Below, piece after piece: positions 7,656 to 16,292 of a DNA stretch of 64,000 nt. How positions within the stretch are numbered: position 1 is the stretch's first letter; each line of letters opens with the position of its first letter. The notes under the pieces are model-generated. The model worked only from the letters and a program-made list of their open reading frames with translations, did not search any database and was not told the origin of the DNA. Source of the stretch: Novosphingobium sp. SG919. GTDB lineage: Bacteria; Pseudomonadota; Alphaproteobacteria; Sphingomonadales; Sphingomonadaceae. Both the position numbers and the translations under genes were made by a program. The DNA is taken from assembly GCF_012932495.1 (NCBI RefSeq), contig NZ_JABCNG010000004.1, positions 124,001 to 188,000 of the forward strand, given 5' to 3'.

Positions 7656-10235
7656 ATGAACCTCGAAAAATTCACCGATCGTGCCAAGGGTTTCCTCCAG
7701 GCGGCGCAGACGCTGGCGATCCGCCTGAACCATCAGCGCATCACCCCCGAACACGTGCTCAAGGCGCTGCTCGAAGACAGCGAAGGCATGGCCAGCGGGC
7801 TCATCCAGCGTGCCGGGGGCAACCCCGTGGCGGCGGTCGGCGCGCTCGATGCTGCGCTGGGCAAGATTCCCGCCGTTTCCGGTTCGGGCGCGCAGACTTC
7901 GCCCGGGCTCGACAACGATACCGTGCGCCTGCTCGACCAGGCCGAACAGCTCGCCACCAAGAGCGGCGACAGCTTCGTCACCGTGGAGCGCATCCTGCTG
8001 GCCCTGACGCTGGCGGGAACGACGGCGGCTGGCCAGGCGCTCAAGGCCGCGAACGTGACGCCCCAGGGGCTGGAAGCGGCGATCACCGCCCTGCGCGGCG
8101 GCCGCAATGCCGACAGCGCCAGCGCCGAAAATGCCTATGACGCGATGAAGAAGTATGCGCGCGACCTGACCGCCGCGGCGCGCGAGGGCAAGCTCGATCC
8201 CGTGATCGGCCGCGACGAGGAAATCCGCCGCACCGTGCAGATCCTGGCGCGCCGCACCAAGAACAACCCGGCGCTGATCGGCGAACCCGGCGTGGGCAAG
8301 ACCGCGATTGCCGAAGGCCTGGCGCTGCGCATCGCCAATGGCGACGTGCCCGACAGCCTGAAGCATCGCCGCCTGATGGCGCTCGACATGGGCAGCCTGA
8401 TCGCGGGCGCGAAGTATCGCGGCGAGTTCGAGGAACGCCTCAAGGCCGTGCTCGACGAAGTGAAAGGCGCGGAAGGCGAGATCATCCTGTTCATCGACGA
8501 GATGCACACGCTGATCGGCGCGGGCAAGACCGAGGGCGCGATGGATGCGTCCAACCTGCTCAAGCCGGCGCTGGCGCGTGGCGAACTGCACTGCATCGGC
8601 GCGACCACGCTGGATGAGTACCAGAAGTACGTGGAAAAGGACCCGGCCCTGCAACGCCGGTTCCAGCCCGTGTTCGTGGGCGAGCCGACCGTGGAAGACA
8701 CCATCTCCATCCTGCGCGGGATCAAGGAAAAGTACGAGGTGCACCATGGCGTGCGCATTGCCGATGCCGCCATCGTGGCGGCGGCAACGCTGTCCAACCG
8801 CTATATCGCCGACCGCTTCCTGCCCGACAAGGCCATCGACCTGATGGACGAGGCCGCCAGCCGCATCCGCATGGAAGTGGAAAGCAAGCCCGAAGAGATC
8901 GAGAACCTCGATCGCCGCATCATCCAGCTCAAGATCGAGGAAATGGCCCTGGCCAAGGAGAGCGACCAGGCCAGCCGCGACCGGCTGGAAACCCTGCGCG
9001 AGGACCTTGCCAATCTGGAGCAGCAATCGGCCGAACTCACCACCCGCTGGCAGAACGAGCGCGACAAGATCCAGGCCGAAGGCAAGATCAAGGAACAGCT
9101 CGACGCCGCGCGCGTGGAACTGGAGCAGGCGCAGCGGGTGGGTGACCTGGCCAAGGCCGGGGAGCTGGCCTATGGCCGCATTCCCGAGCTGGAGCGGCAA
9201 CTGGCCGAAGCCCAGGGCGCGAGCGAAAACGCCCTGCTGCGCGAGGAAGTGACCGCCGAGGATATTGCCGGCGTGGTGAGCCGCTGGACCGGCGTGCCCG
9301 TCGACCGGATGATGGAAGGCGAGCGCGAGAAGCTGCTTCACATGGAAGAAGCCATCGGCAAGCGCGTGATCGGCCAGAAGGACGCGGTGCTGGCCGTGTC
9401 CAAGGCCGTGCGCCGCGCGCGCGCCGGTCTGCAAGACCCCAACCGCCCGCTGGGCAGCTTCCTGTTCCTGGGCCCCACGGGCGTGGGCAAGACCGAGCTG
9501 ACCAAGGCGCTGGCCGGCTTCCTGTTCGACGACGACAACGCGATGGTGCGCATCGACATGTCGGAATTCATGGAAAAGCACGCGGTCAGCCGGTTGATCG
9601 GCGCGCCGCCGGGCTATGTCGGCTATGACGAAGGCGGCGTCTTGACCGAGGCGGTGCGGCGCCGGCCCTATCAGGTCGTGCTGTTCGACGAAGTGGAAAA
9701 GGCGCACCAGGACGTGTTCAACGTGCTGCTGCAAGTGCTCGACGATGGGCGCCTCACCGATGGCCAGGGCCGCGTGGTGGATTTCACCAACACGCTGATC
9801 ATCCTCACGTCCAACCTCGGCAGCCAGTACCTGGCCAACCTGGGCGAGGGCGAGGACGCGGCCAGCGTGGAGCCGCAGGTGATGGACGTGGTGCGCGCGC
9901 ACTTCCGCCCGGAATTCCTCAACCGGCTGGACGAGATCATCCTGTTCCACCGCCTGGGCCAGGAACACATGGCCCCGATCGTGGACATCCAGGTGGCGCG
10001 CGTGGCCAAGCTGCTGAAAGATCGCAAGATCACCCTGAACCTGACCGAGGCGGCCAAGCGCTGGCTGGGCCGGGTGGGCTATGATCCGGTCTATGGCGCG
10101 CGGCCGCTGAAACGCGCGGTGCAGCGCCATCTGCAGGACCCGCTGGCCGAGCGCCTGCTGGCCGGGCAGATTCCGGATGGCAGCACCGTGACCATCGACG
10201 AAGGCGATGGGGCGCTGGGGTTTGTGGTTGCGTGA
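7656..10235 (+). CDS. clpB: ATP-dependent disaggregase ClpB (Hsp100)
   Basis: ClpB is the cytoplasmic AAA+ hexamer that pulls polypeptides out of aggregates together with DnaK. The product is 859 residues, normal for the family. Order: Clp N-domain (about 1-145), first AAA module with Walker A GEPGVGKT at 209-216 and the ILFIDEMHTLIGAG Walker B region, the coiled-coil middle domain (about 410-525) specific to ClpB, then the second AAA module with GPTGVGKT at 606-613 and the C-terminal domain. I start at the ATG at 7656 after CAGGAGA; longer in-frame readings add residues absent from the family. The gene appears monocistronic and is followed by a palindromic element. The 150-bp leader holds an inverted repeat, but I could not find a convincing heat-shock promoter. 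Confidence 0.98.
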   Translation: MNLEKFTDRAKGFLQAAQTLAIRLNHQRITPEHVLKALLEDSEGMASGLIQRAGGNPVAAVGALDAALGKIPAVSGSGAQTSPGLDNDTVRLLDQAEQLATKSGDSFVTVERILLALTLAGTTAAGQALKAANVTPQGLEAAITALRGGRNADSASAENAYDAMKKYARDLTAAAREGKLDPVIGRDEEIRRTVQILARRTKNNPALIGEPGVGKTAIAEGLALRIANGDVPDSLKHRRLMALDMGSLIAGAKYRGEFEERLKAVLDEVKGAEGEIILFIDEMHTLIGAGKTEGAMDASNLLKPALARGELHCIGATTLDEYQKYVEKDPALQRRFQPVFVGEPTVEDTISILRGIKEKYEVHHGVRIADAAIVAAATLSNRYIADRFLPDKAIDLMDEAASRIRMEVESKPEEIENLDRRIIQLKIEEMALAKESDQASRDRLETLREDLANLEQQSAELTTRWQNERDKIQAEGKIKEQLDAARVELEQAQRVGDLAKAGELAYGRIPELERQLAEAQGASENALLREEVTAEDIAGVVSRWTGVPVDRMMEGEREKLLHMEEAIGKRVIGQKDAVLAVSKAVRRARAGLQDPNRPLGSFLFLGPTGVGKTELTKALAGFLFDDDNAMVRIDMSEFMEKHAVSRLIGAPPGYVGYDEGGVLTEAVRRRPYQVVLFDEVEKAHQDVFNVLLQVLDDGRLTDGQGRVVDFTNTLIILTSNLGSQYLANLGEGEDAASVEPQVMDVVRAHFRPEFLNRLDEIILFHRLGQEHMAPIVDIQVARVAKLLKDRKITLNLTEAAKRWLGRVGYDPVYGARPLKRAVQRHLQDPLAERLLAGQIPDGSTVTIDEGDGALGFVVA

Positions 10236-10245
10236 GGTTGGCTTA

Positions 10246-10348
10246 GGCTTCCACCACCCCCCGACCCCCTCCTCGGCGAGGAGGGGGAGAAGGACGCACA
10301 AATAGCCCCATCCTCTTCAGAGGAGGGGGTTGGGGGTGGTGCGAAGCC
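10246..10348. repeat. REP-like palindromic element, copy 1
   Basis: Two outer arms of about 28 bp (10246-10273 and 10321-10348) are imperfect inverted copies with the core CCACCCCC.ACCCCCTCCT. Between them are two smaller hairpins: CCCCCTCCTCG with CGAGGAGGGGG at about 10265-10287, and TCCTCT with AGAGGA at 10311-10324. The whole element sits between clpB and argS. The same CCCCTCC-type architecture recurs at 44426-44532, so this is a dispersed element of REP/BIME type rather than a unique terminator. It may also stop or stabilise the clpB transcript. Confidence 0.7.
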
Positions 10349-10422
10349 TTGCACAAACGCCGCCTCCCACCGCCCAAAACCCCAAGGTTCCCAAGCCCCG
10401 ACAAATTCGCTATCGGCCCGGC

Positions 10423-12186
10423 ATGACCACCGATAGCCCCGTTGCCGCCCAGACGCTGTTTGCCACTTATGCCGGCGTGATCGATGCCGCGCTCGATGCG
10501 CTTGTTGCCAAGGGTGCGCTGCCCGCAGGGCTGGCGCGCGGGGCGGTGACCTGCGAACCGCCGCGCGATGCGAGCCATGGCGATCTGGCGACCAATGCCG
10601 CGATGGTCCTGGCCAAGCCCGCCGGCACCAATCCGCGCGCGCTGGCTGGGTTGCTGGTGGAGGAACTGGCGGCCCATCCGCGCGTGGCCAGTGCCGAAAT
10701 CGCCGGGCCGGGCTTCATCAACTTGCGCCTGGTCGATGCGGCTTGGACCGACGAACTCGCCCTGATCGGCGCGGCGGGGGGCGACTATGGCCGCTCTGCG
10801 CTCGGTGGTGGCAGCACGGTCAACGTGGAATATGTCTCGGCCAATCCCACCGGCCCGATGCACATGGGCCATTGCCGTGGCGCCGTGGTGGGCGATGCCC
10901 TGGCCGCGCTGCTCCAGTTCGCCGGGCACAAGGTGATCAAGGAATACTACGTCAACGATGCGGGCGCGCAGGTCGACGTGCTCGCCCGTTCGGCACACTT
11001 GCGCTATCGCGAGGCGCTGGGTGAGGACGTGGGCGCGGTGCCCGAGGGGCTCTATCCGGGCGACTATCTCGTGCCGGTGGGCCAGGCGCTGGCCGCCGAA
11101 TTCGGTGACCGCTTTGTTGGCGCCCCCGAAAGCGAATGGCTGGTGCTGTTCCGGCAAAAGGCCGTGGCCGCCATGCTGGTGATGATCAAGGAAGACCTTG
11201 GCAAGCTGGGCATCGTCCACGACCTGTTCTCTTCGGAAGCCGAGCTTCAGGCCGCCGGCAAGCCCGAGGCGGCCGAAGCCTGGCTGCGCGCGCACGACCT
11301 GGTCTATGACGGTCATCTGGAAGCGCCCAAGGGCAAGACGCCCGAGGATTGGGAGCCGGTGGAACTGCCGCTGTTCCGCTCCACCCGCTTTGGCGATGAC
11401 CAGGACCGCCCGATCAAGAAGTCCGACGGCAGCTGGACCTATTTCGGCGCGGATCTGGCCTATCACTTCCAGAAGGCCGAAACCGCCGATGCGTTGGTGG
11501 ACATCTGGGGCGCGGACCATGCCGGCACGGTCAAGCGGATCAAGGCCGCGGTGGCCGCGCTGACCGGGGCGGAAGGCGCCAAGCCAAAGCCCTTCGAAGT
11601 CAAGCTGGTACAGATGGTCCAGCTGCTGCGCGATGGGCAGCCGGTCAAGATGTCGAAGCGGGCGGGCAATTTCGTCACCCTGGCCGACGTGGTGGAGGAA
11701 GTGGGCAAGGACGTGGTGCGTTTCACCATGCTGACCCGCAAGCCCGACGCGCAGATGGACTTCGACTTTGCCAAAGTGGTGGAAGCCTCGAAGGACAATC
11801 CGGTGTTCTATGTGCAATATGCCCATGCCCGGATCAGTTCCACCCTGCGCAAGGGCGCGGACCTGGGCTGGGCGCCGAGCGCGGCCAACCTCGACCGGCT
11901 GGGCCAGGAAGAACTGGCCGTCGTCAAGCTGGCGGCGCAGTTCCCGCGCATCGTCGATGGCGCGGCCGTTGCGCGCGAGCCGCACCGTATCGCGTTCTTC
12001 CTCTATGACCTGGCCGCCGCGTTCCATGCCTATTGGAACGTGGGTAACGACAAGCCCGAAAAGCGGTTCATTGTGGCACAGGATAAGGACCTTACCGAGG
12101 CCCGGCTTTTCCTGGCCGCACAAATCGGGCAGGTTGTGAAGAACGGGCTGGCCATCTTGGGGGTTGAGGCCGCGCAGGAGCTTTAA
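10423..12186 (+). CDS. argS: Arginyl-tRNA synthetase
   Basis: This class I synthetase charges tRNA(Arg) in the cytoplasm. The 587-residue product has the HIGH-type signature HMGH at 147-150 (in NPTGPMHMGHCRG) and the KMSK loop at 409-412 (VKMSKRAGN), with the Arg-specific N-terminal domain before and the DALR anticodon-binding domain at the C-terminus. The ATG at 10423 is chosen because residues upstream of it read through the palindromic element and have no family match. It opens a long forward cluster: the SPOR gene begins four bases after its stop, followed by nagZ and scpAB. Confidence 0.98.
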   Translation: MTTDSPVAAQTLFATYAGVIDAALDALVAKGALPAGLARGAVTCEPPRDASHGDLATNAAMVLAKPAGTNPRALAGLLVEELAAHPRVASAEIAGPGFINLRLVDAAWTDELALIGAAGGDYGRSALGGGSTVNVEYVSANPTGPMHMGHCRGAVVGDALAALLQFAGHKVIKEYYVNDAGAQVDVLARSAHLRYREALGEDVGAVPEGLYPGDYLVPVGQALAAEFGDRFVGAPESEWLVLFRQKAVAAMLVMIKEDLGKLGIVHDLFSSEAELQAAGKPEAAEAWLRAHDLVYDGHLEAPKGKTPEDWEPVELPLFRSTRFGDDQDRPIKKSDGSWTYFGADLAYHFQKAETADALVDIWGADHAGTVKRIKAAVAALTGAEGAKPKPFEVKLVQMVQLLRDGQPVKMSKRAGNFVTLADVVEEVGKDVVRFTMLTRKPDAQMDFDFAKVVEASKDNPVFYVQYAHARISSTLRKGADLGWAPSAANLDRLGQEELAVVKLAAQFPRIVDGAAVAREPHRIAFFLYDLAAAFHAYWNVGNDKPEKRFIVAQDKDLTEARLFLAAQIGQVVKNGLAILGVEAAQEL

Positions 12187-12190
12187 GGTA

Positions 12191-12913
12191 ATGGTGAACG
12201 GCGATCAGCACGACAATCCGGGGCACGATGGGGCGGGGCAGGGCACGCAAGCCCCGGCGCTGGACCTGGGCACGGAAGAACGCCTGCCCTGGCTGGAAAG
12301 CGCCGATGATGTGGACCTTGAGGAAGAAGGCCCCGACGACGGCCGCCTGATCGGCTTTGGCGTGTTGGCGCTGATCCTGCTCGCCGCGATCGTGGGCGGC
12401 ATTTACTGGGCCACCCACCGCAACGCCGCGCCCGCCGCGGCCGATGGCAGCCTGATCGAAGCGAGCAAGGAACCCTACAAGGTTGCCCCCAAGGATCCGG
12501 GTGGCAAGACCTTCCAGGGCACCGGCGATTCGAGTTTCAAGGTGAGCGAGGGCGAACGCCCCACTGCCGCCCTGGCCGCCAAGGATGCGCCCGCCGCGCC
12601 CGCGCCCAGTGCCAGCCCGGCCGCCAAGCCGGCAGACAAGCCCGCCGAAAAGGCCGCCCCGGCAGCGGCCCCGGTCAGCGGTGTGGGCGTGCAGGTTGGC
12701 GCGTTTTCCAGCCAGGCTCTGGCCGAAACCGGCTGGAACAAGCTGGTCGTGGCGCACGAAAGCCTCAAGGGCGTGAGCCATCGCGTGATTGCCGGCAAGG
12801 CCGACATCGGCACCGTCTATCGCCTGCAAGCCGTGCCCGGTGACGTGGGCGCCGCCAACGCGCTGTGCAACAAGCTGCAGGGCGAAGGCGTGAAGTGCCA
12901 GGTGAAGCGCTGA
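12191..12913 (+). CDS. SPOR-domain single-pass membrane protein
   Basis: The 240-residue product has an acidic cytoplasmic N-terminus, one transmembrane helix (about residues 56-75, RLIGFGVLALILLAAIVGGI), a long Ala/Pro/Lys-rich periplasmic linker, and a C-terminal SPOR domain from about residue 160 (VSGVGVQVGAFSSQALAETG to the end). SPOR domains bind glycan strands stripped of stem peptides at the division septum, so a role in cell division or wall remodelling is likely. It begins four bases after argS, and its stop is close to nagZ, which also handles peptidoglycan products. The exact partner is unknown. Confidence 0.9.
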   Translation: MVNGDQHDNPGHDGAGQGTQAPALDLGTEERLPWLESADDVDLEEEGPDDGRLIGFGVLALILLAAIVGGIYWATHRNAAPAAADGSLIEASKEPYKVAPKDPGGKTFQGTGDSSFKVSEGERPTAALAAKDAPAAPAPSASPAAKPADKPAEKAAPAAAPVSGVGVQVGAFSSQALAETGWNKLVVAHESLKGVSHRVIAGKADIGTVYRLQAVPGDVGAANALCNKLQGEGVKCQVKR

Positions 12914-12975
12914 CAGCGGACTGACGGCAGGCCTTTGGGCTTGCCATGCCGCGCAAATTTCGGGATGGCAGGGGC

Positions 12976-13992
12976 ATGCTTCCTGCCATTTTCGGGCTTT
13001 CCGGCCCTGTTCTCACCGCTGACGAGCGCGCCTTTTTCCTGGATGCAGACCCGGCCGGCTACATCCTGTTCGGCCGCAACGTGGAAAGCCGCGACCAGCT
13101 GCGCGCGCTGACCGATTCGTTGCGCGACCTGCACGGGCGCGAGCGGCTGCTGATCTCGATTGATCAGGAAGGTGGCCGGGTGGCGCGGATGAAGCCGCCG
13201 GTCTGGGCGGCCTATCCCCCTGGTGAGGCATTCGACCGTCTCTATGACGTGGCCCCGGCCAGCGCGATCGAGGCGGCGCGCGCCAATGCGCAAGGCTTGG
13301 GCATGGACCTGGCCGAAGCCGGGATCAGCGTGGATTGCCTGCCGCTGCTCGATGTGCGGCAGGTGGGCGCGCATGACGTGATCGGCGATCGCGCTTTGGG
13401 CAAGGAGCCGCTGCGCGTGGCGGCGCTGGGCCGCGCCGTGCTCGATGGGCTGGCGCGGGCCGGGGTGGCCGGCGTCGTCAAGCACATGCCCGGCCATGGC
13501 CGCGCCTTGGCTGACAGCCACAAGGAATTGCCCACCGTCACCGCGAGCGAGGCGGAGCTGGATGCCGATCTGGCGCCGTTCCAGGCCCTGGCCAGCGCGG
13601 CCATCGGCATGACCGCGCATGTGCGCTTCACCGCGTGGGACGCCGAACTGCCAGCCACGCTGTCGCCCTTCGTGGTGGGTGAAGTGATCCGCCGCCGCAT
13701 CGGCTTTGACGGCCTGCTGTTGACCGACGATCTCGACATGGAGGCTCTGGCCGGGACCGTGCCCGAACGCGCGGCGCGGGCACAGGCGGCCGGGTGCGAT
13801 ATCGCGCTCAATTGCTGGGCCAAGATGCCGGACATGATCGGGATTGCTGCGTCGCTCGCACCGATGAGCGACGCAACCGCCAAGCGGCTGGAACGCGCCT
13901 TGGCACCGACCGCGCCGGCCGCCGTGCCGCGTGACGGGGCCTTGCAGGCAGAGCTGGTGGCCCGGCGCGACACGCTGCTGGCGCTGGCCTGA
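12976..13992 (+). CDS. nagZ: Beta-N-acetylhexosaminidase NagZ (glycoside hydrolase family 3)
   Basis: NagZ removes GlcNAc from anhydro-muropeptides during cytoplasmic peptidoglycan recycling. The 338-residue protein contains the family signature KHMPGHG at 169-175 followed by DSH at 180-182, which supplies the mobile His/Asp acid-base loop. The nucleophile Asp lies in LLTDDLDM near residue 251. SIDQEGGRVARM is the usual substrate-site segment. I chose the ATG at 12976, preceded by GCAGGGG, because MLPAIFGLSG matches the normal start of NagZ; an ATG at 12946 would add ten residues. It sits between the SPOR gene and scpA. Confidence 0.94.
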   Translation: MLPAIFGLSGPVLTADERAFFLDADPAGYILFGRNVESRDQLRALTDSLRDLHGRERLLISIDQEGGRVARMKPPVWAAYPPGEAFDRLYDVAPASAIEAARANAQGLGMDLAEAGISVDCLPLLDVRQVGAHDVIGDRALGKEPLRVAALGRAVLDGLARAGVAGVVKHMPGHGRALADSHKELPTVTASEAELDADLAPFQALASAAIGMTAHVRFTAWDAELPATLSPFVVGEVIRRRIGFDGLLLTDDLDMEALAGTVPERAARAQAAGCDIALNCWAKMPDMIGIAASLAPMSDATAKRLERALAPTAPAAVPRDGALQAELVARRDTLLALA

Positions 13993-13998
13993 TCCGCC

Positions 13999-14814
13999 AT
14001 GGCCGAGGGCGCGCCAGGGGAGGATGACGGCGGCTGGGACGGCCTTCCCACCGCCGTTGCCGCCAACGATGCGCTCTATCTCGATCTCGATGGCTGGGAA
14101 GGGCCGCTCGACCTGCTGCTCGATCTGGCCCGGCGGCAGAAGGTGGACTTGCGCCGCATTTCCATTCTCGAACTGGTGGACCAGTACCTGGGCTATATCG
14201 ACCGGGCCGAGGCGTTGAAGCTGGAACTGGCCGCCGATTACCTGGTGATGGCCGCGTGGCTGGCCTATCTCAAGTCGCTGCTGCTCTTGCCGCGCGATCC
14301 GGACATGCAGCCCAGCCCCGAGGAAATGGCGCTGCGCCTGCAATTGCGGCTGCAACGCCTGGGCGCGATGCGCGAGGCCGGCGCCCGGCTGATGGCGCGG
14401 GACCGGCTGGGGCGCGATGTCTTTGCGCGCGGCGCGCCCGAAGGGATCACGCTGGCCCGCCGCGCGCGCTGGCAGATGGATCTGTTCGGCCTGATCCAGG
14501 CCTATGGCCAGGTCCAGCATCGCAACCGCCCGGTGGTGCACATGGTGCGCGAGCGGCCGGTGATGACGCTCGATACCGCGCTGGCGCGCATTTCCGCCCT
14601 GCTCGGCACCAGCCTGGAATGGCGCGACCTGCGCGCGTTCCTGCCGCCGATGGCCATCAACAGCGATGCCGATCGGCAACTGGCGCGCTCTGCGCTCGCT
14701 TCAAGTTTCCTCGCCGCGCTCGAACTGGCCAAGCAAGGCCGGGTGGAACTGGTGCAGGAGGAATGCTTTGGCCCGCTGCTGGTGCGGCCGATTCGATGCC
14801 GGCCGCTTTCATGA
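13999..14814 (+). CDS. scpA: Segregation and condensation protein A
   Basis: ScpA is the kleisin that bridges the SMC dimer in bacterial condensin. The 271-residue product has the kleisin N-terminal helix region, WEGPLDLLLDLARRQKVDLR, followed by ISILELVDQYL and the typical YLVMAAWLAYLKSLLLLP helix. The C-terminal winged-helix part ends at the overlap with scpB. It begins six bases after nagZ, and the ATGA overlap at 14811-14814 couples it to scpB, so both subunits would be made in matched amounts. The smc gene is not in the window. Confidence 0.95.
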   Translation: MAEGAPGEDDGGWDGLPTAVAANDALYLDLDGWEGPLDLLLDLARRQKVDLRRISILELVDQYLGYIDRAEALKLELAADYLVMAAWLAYLKSLLLLPRDPDMQPSPEEMALRLQLRLQRLGAMREAGARLMARDRLGRDVFARGAPEGITLARRARWQMDLFGLIQAYGQVQHRNRPVVHMVRERPVMTLDTALARISALLGTSLEWRDLRAFLPPMAINSDADRQLARSALASSFLAALELAKQGRVELVQEECFGPLLVRPIRCRPLS

Positions 14815-15416
14815 CGGCGCCCGACGATCTGCTGCGTGGCGTGGAAGCGACGCTGTTTGCCGCCACCGAACCTTTGCGCGCCGACGAGATTTCCCGGCAC
14901 CTGGGCGGGGCAGACGTGCGGCCTGCGCTGGCCGCGCTGACTGAGCATTACGCCGGGCGCGGCATTCACTTGGTGGAGCGGGGCGGGCGCTGGCATTTCC
15001 AGACCGCGCCAGACCTGGCGCACCTGTTGCGGCGCGAGAAGGAAGATGTGCGCCGCCTGTCGCGCGCAGCGACCGAGGCGCTGGCGATCATCGCCTATCA
15101 CGAACCCGTCAGCCGGGCGGAAATCGAGGCGATCCGTGGCGTGCAGACTGCCAAGGGCACGCTCGACGTGCTGATGGAAGCAGGCTGGGTGCGCATTGCC
15201 GGGCGGCGCGAAGTGCCGGGGCGCCCCACGATCTATGCCACCACTCCCGCGTTCCTCACCCATTTCGGGCTGGCGAGCCGGGGGGACCTGCCGGGCATCG
15301 GCGAATTGCGCGCGGCTGGCTTGCTCGATCCGGTCGATGAAGCCTATGCCGTGCTCACCGGCAGCGGCGAGGATGCTGCCGATGATGGCGATGAAGACGA
15401 GGCCGGGGCCGACTAA
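14811..15416 (+). CDS. scpB: Segregation and condensation protein B
   Basis: ScpB is the winged-helix dimer that binds ScpA in the SMC complex. The 201-residue product has two winged-helix repeats, with the signature SRAATEALAIIAYHEPVSRA and IRGVQTAKGTLDVLMEAGWV near the middle. The C-terminus is an acidic tail (EDAADDGDEDEAGAD). I start at the ATG that overlaps the scpA stop as ATGA; an in-frame ATG at 14796 would add five residues. The next gene, tatA, begins 75 bases later. Confidence 0.95.
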   Translation: MTAPDDLLRGVEATLFAATEPLRADEISRHLGGADVRPALAALTEHYAGRGIHLVERGGRWHFQTAPDLAHLLRREKEDVRRLSRAATEALAIIAYHEPVSRAEIEAIRGVQTAKGTLDVLMEAGWVRIAGRREVPGRPTIYATTPAFLTHFGLASRGDLPGIGELRAAGLLDPVDEAYAVLTGSGEDAADDGDEDEAGAD

Positions 15417-15491
15417 ACGACAAGAATCGCACTGCCCGCTGGCGAAGAGCCGGAACATCCCCTATCTGGGCAGGCCAAAGGAGAATTTGAA

Positions 15492-15764
15492 ATGGGTGGC
15501 CTTTCTCTACCGCACCTGATCATCCTCGCGCTGGTCGTGCTGATTCTGTTCGGCCGTGGCCGCATTTCCGAAATGATGGGTGATTTCGGCAAGGGTATCA
15601 AAAGCTTCAAGCAGGGCATGAACGAGGAAGCCGATCGTCCGGTAACCCCGCCGCCCGCGCAGATCCAGCAGACCCCGCCGCCGGTGACCCCGCCTGTAAC
15701 CCCGGTTGCGCCCCAGGCGCCCGTCCAGCAGCCCGGCGATCATCAGCAAGGCCCGCAGGCCTGA
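15492..15764 (+). CDS. tatA: Sec-independent translocase TatA
   Basis: TatA forms the size-variable pore of the twin-arginine translocase. The 90-residue product has an N-terminal membrane helix (LPHLIILALVVLILFGRG), the FGRGRISEMMGDFGKGIKSF hinge and amphipathic helix, and a Pro/Val/Gln-rich cytoplasmic tail. The ATG follows a good AGGAG site at about 15478. It heads tatABC in the standard order. A likely Tat substrate, the glycerophosphodiesterase at 56800, is in the same window. Confidence 0.96.
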   Translation: MGGLSLPHLIILALVVLILFGRGRISEMMGDFGKGIKSFKQGMNEEADRPVTPPPAQIQQTPPPVTPPVTPVAPQAPVQQPGDHQQGPQA

Positions 15765-15806
15765 TCTACCCGCCAAGACAGGCCGACGAGATAGGGCTCA
15801 CTGCTG

Positions 15807-16292
15807 ATGTTCGATATTGCCCCGTCCGAATTGCTGCTGGTCGTCATCGTGGCGATCGTGGTGATCGGGCCCAAGGATTTGCCGCTTGCGCTGCGCACCG
15901 CCGGGCGGTGGATCGGCAAGATGCGCCGCGTTTCCAACCACTTCCGTTCCGGTATCGAAACCATGATCCGCGAGGCGGAACTGGCCGAGATGGAAAAGAA
16001 GTGGCAGGAGCAGAACGCCCAGATCATGGCGCAGAGCGCGGCCGCTAGCGCTGCCGAAGCGCCCCATGCCGTGGCCGACCAGCCCGCGCACCCGGTCGAT
16101 CCGGTGCTGGCGCCCCATGCGCCGACCGAACCGGCGATCGCACCTGCGCCCGCGCCTTTGCCGCCGCCGCCCGAACAGCTTCTGCCGGTGGAACAGCGCG
16201 GCGCGCGCCCGCGCGGCCCGCAGCCCGATAGCGTCAAGTCCGACGCGGAAACCCCGGCATCGACGGGACCAGTGAACACGGGGCACGAGTGA
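15807..16292 (+). CDS. tatB: Sec-independent translocase TatB
   Basis: TatB forms the signal-peptide receptor with TatC. The 161-residue protein starts MFDIAPSELLLVVIVAIVVI followed by GPKDLP, the diagnostic TatB membrane helix and hinge, then an amphipathic helix (RRVSNHFRSGIETMIREAEL) and a long Ala/Pro-rich tail. The last bases overlap the tatC GTG start (GTGA at 16289-16292), so TatB and TatC synthesis is coupled. Confidence 0.96.
   Translation: MFDIAPSELLLVVIVAIVVIGPKDLPLALRTAGRWIGKMRRVSNHFRSGIETMIREAELAEMEKKWQEQNAQIMAQSAAASAAEAPHAVADQPAHPVDPVLAPHAPTEPAIAPAPAPLPPPPEQLLPVEQRGARPRGPQPDSVKSDAETPASTGPVNTGHE

Noticed and set aside
14256..14810. Long fusion-like frame upstream of scpB
   Set aside because: It runs through scpA in another frame; the true scpB start overlaps the scpA stop as ATGA.
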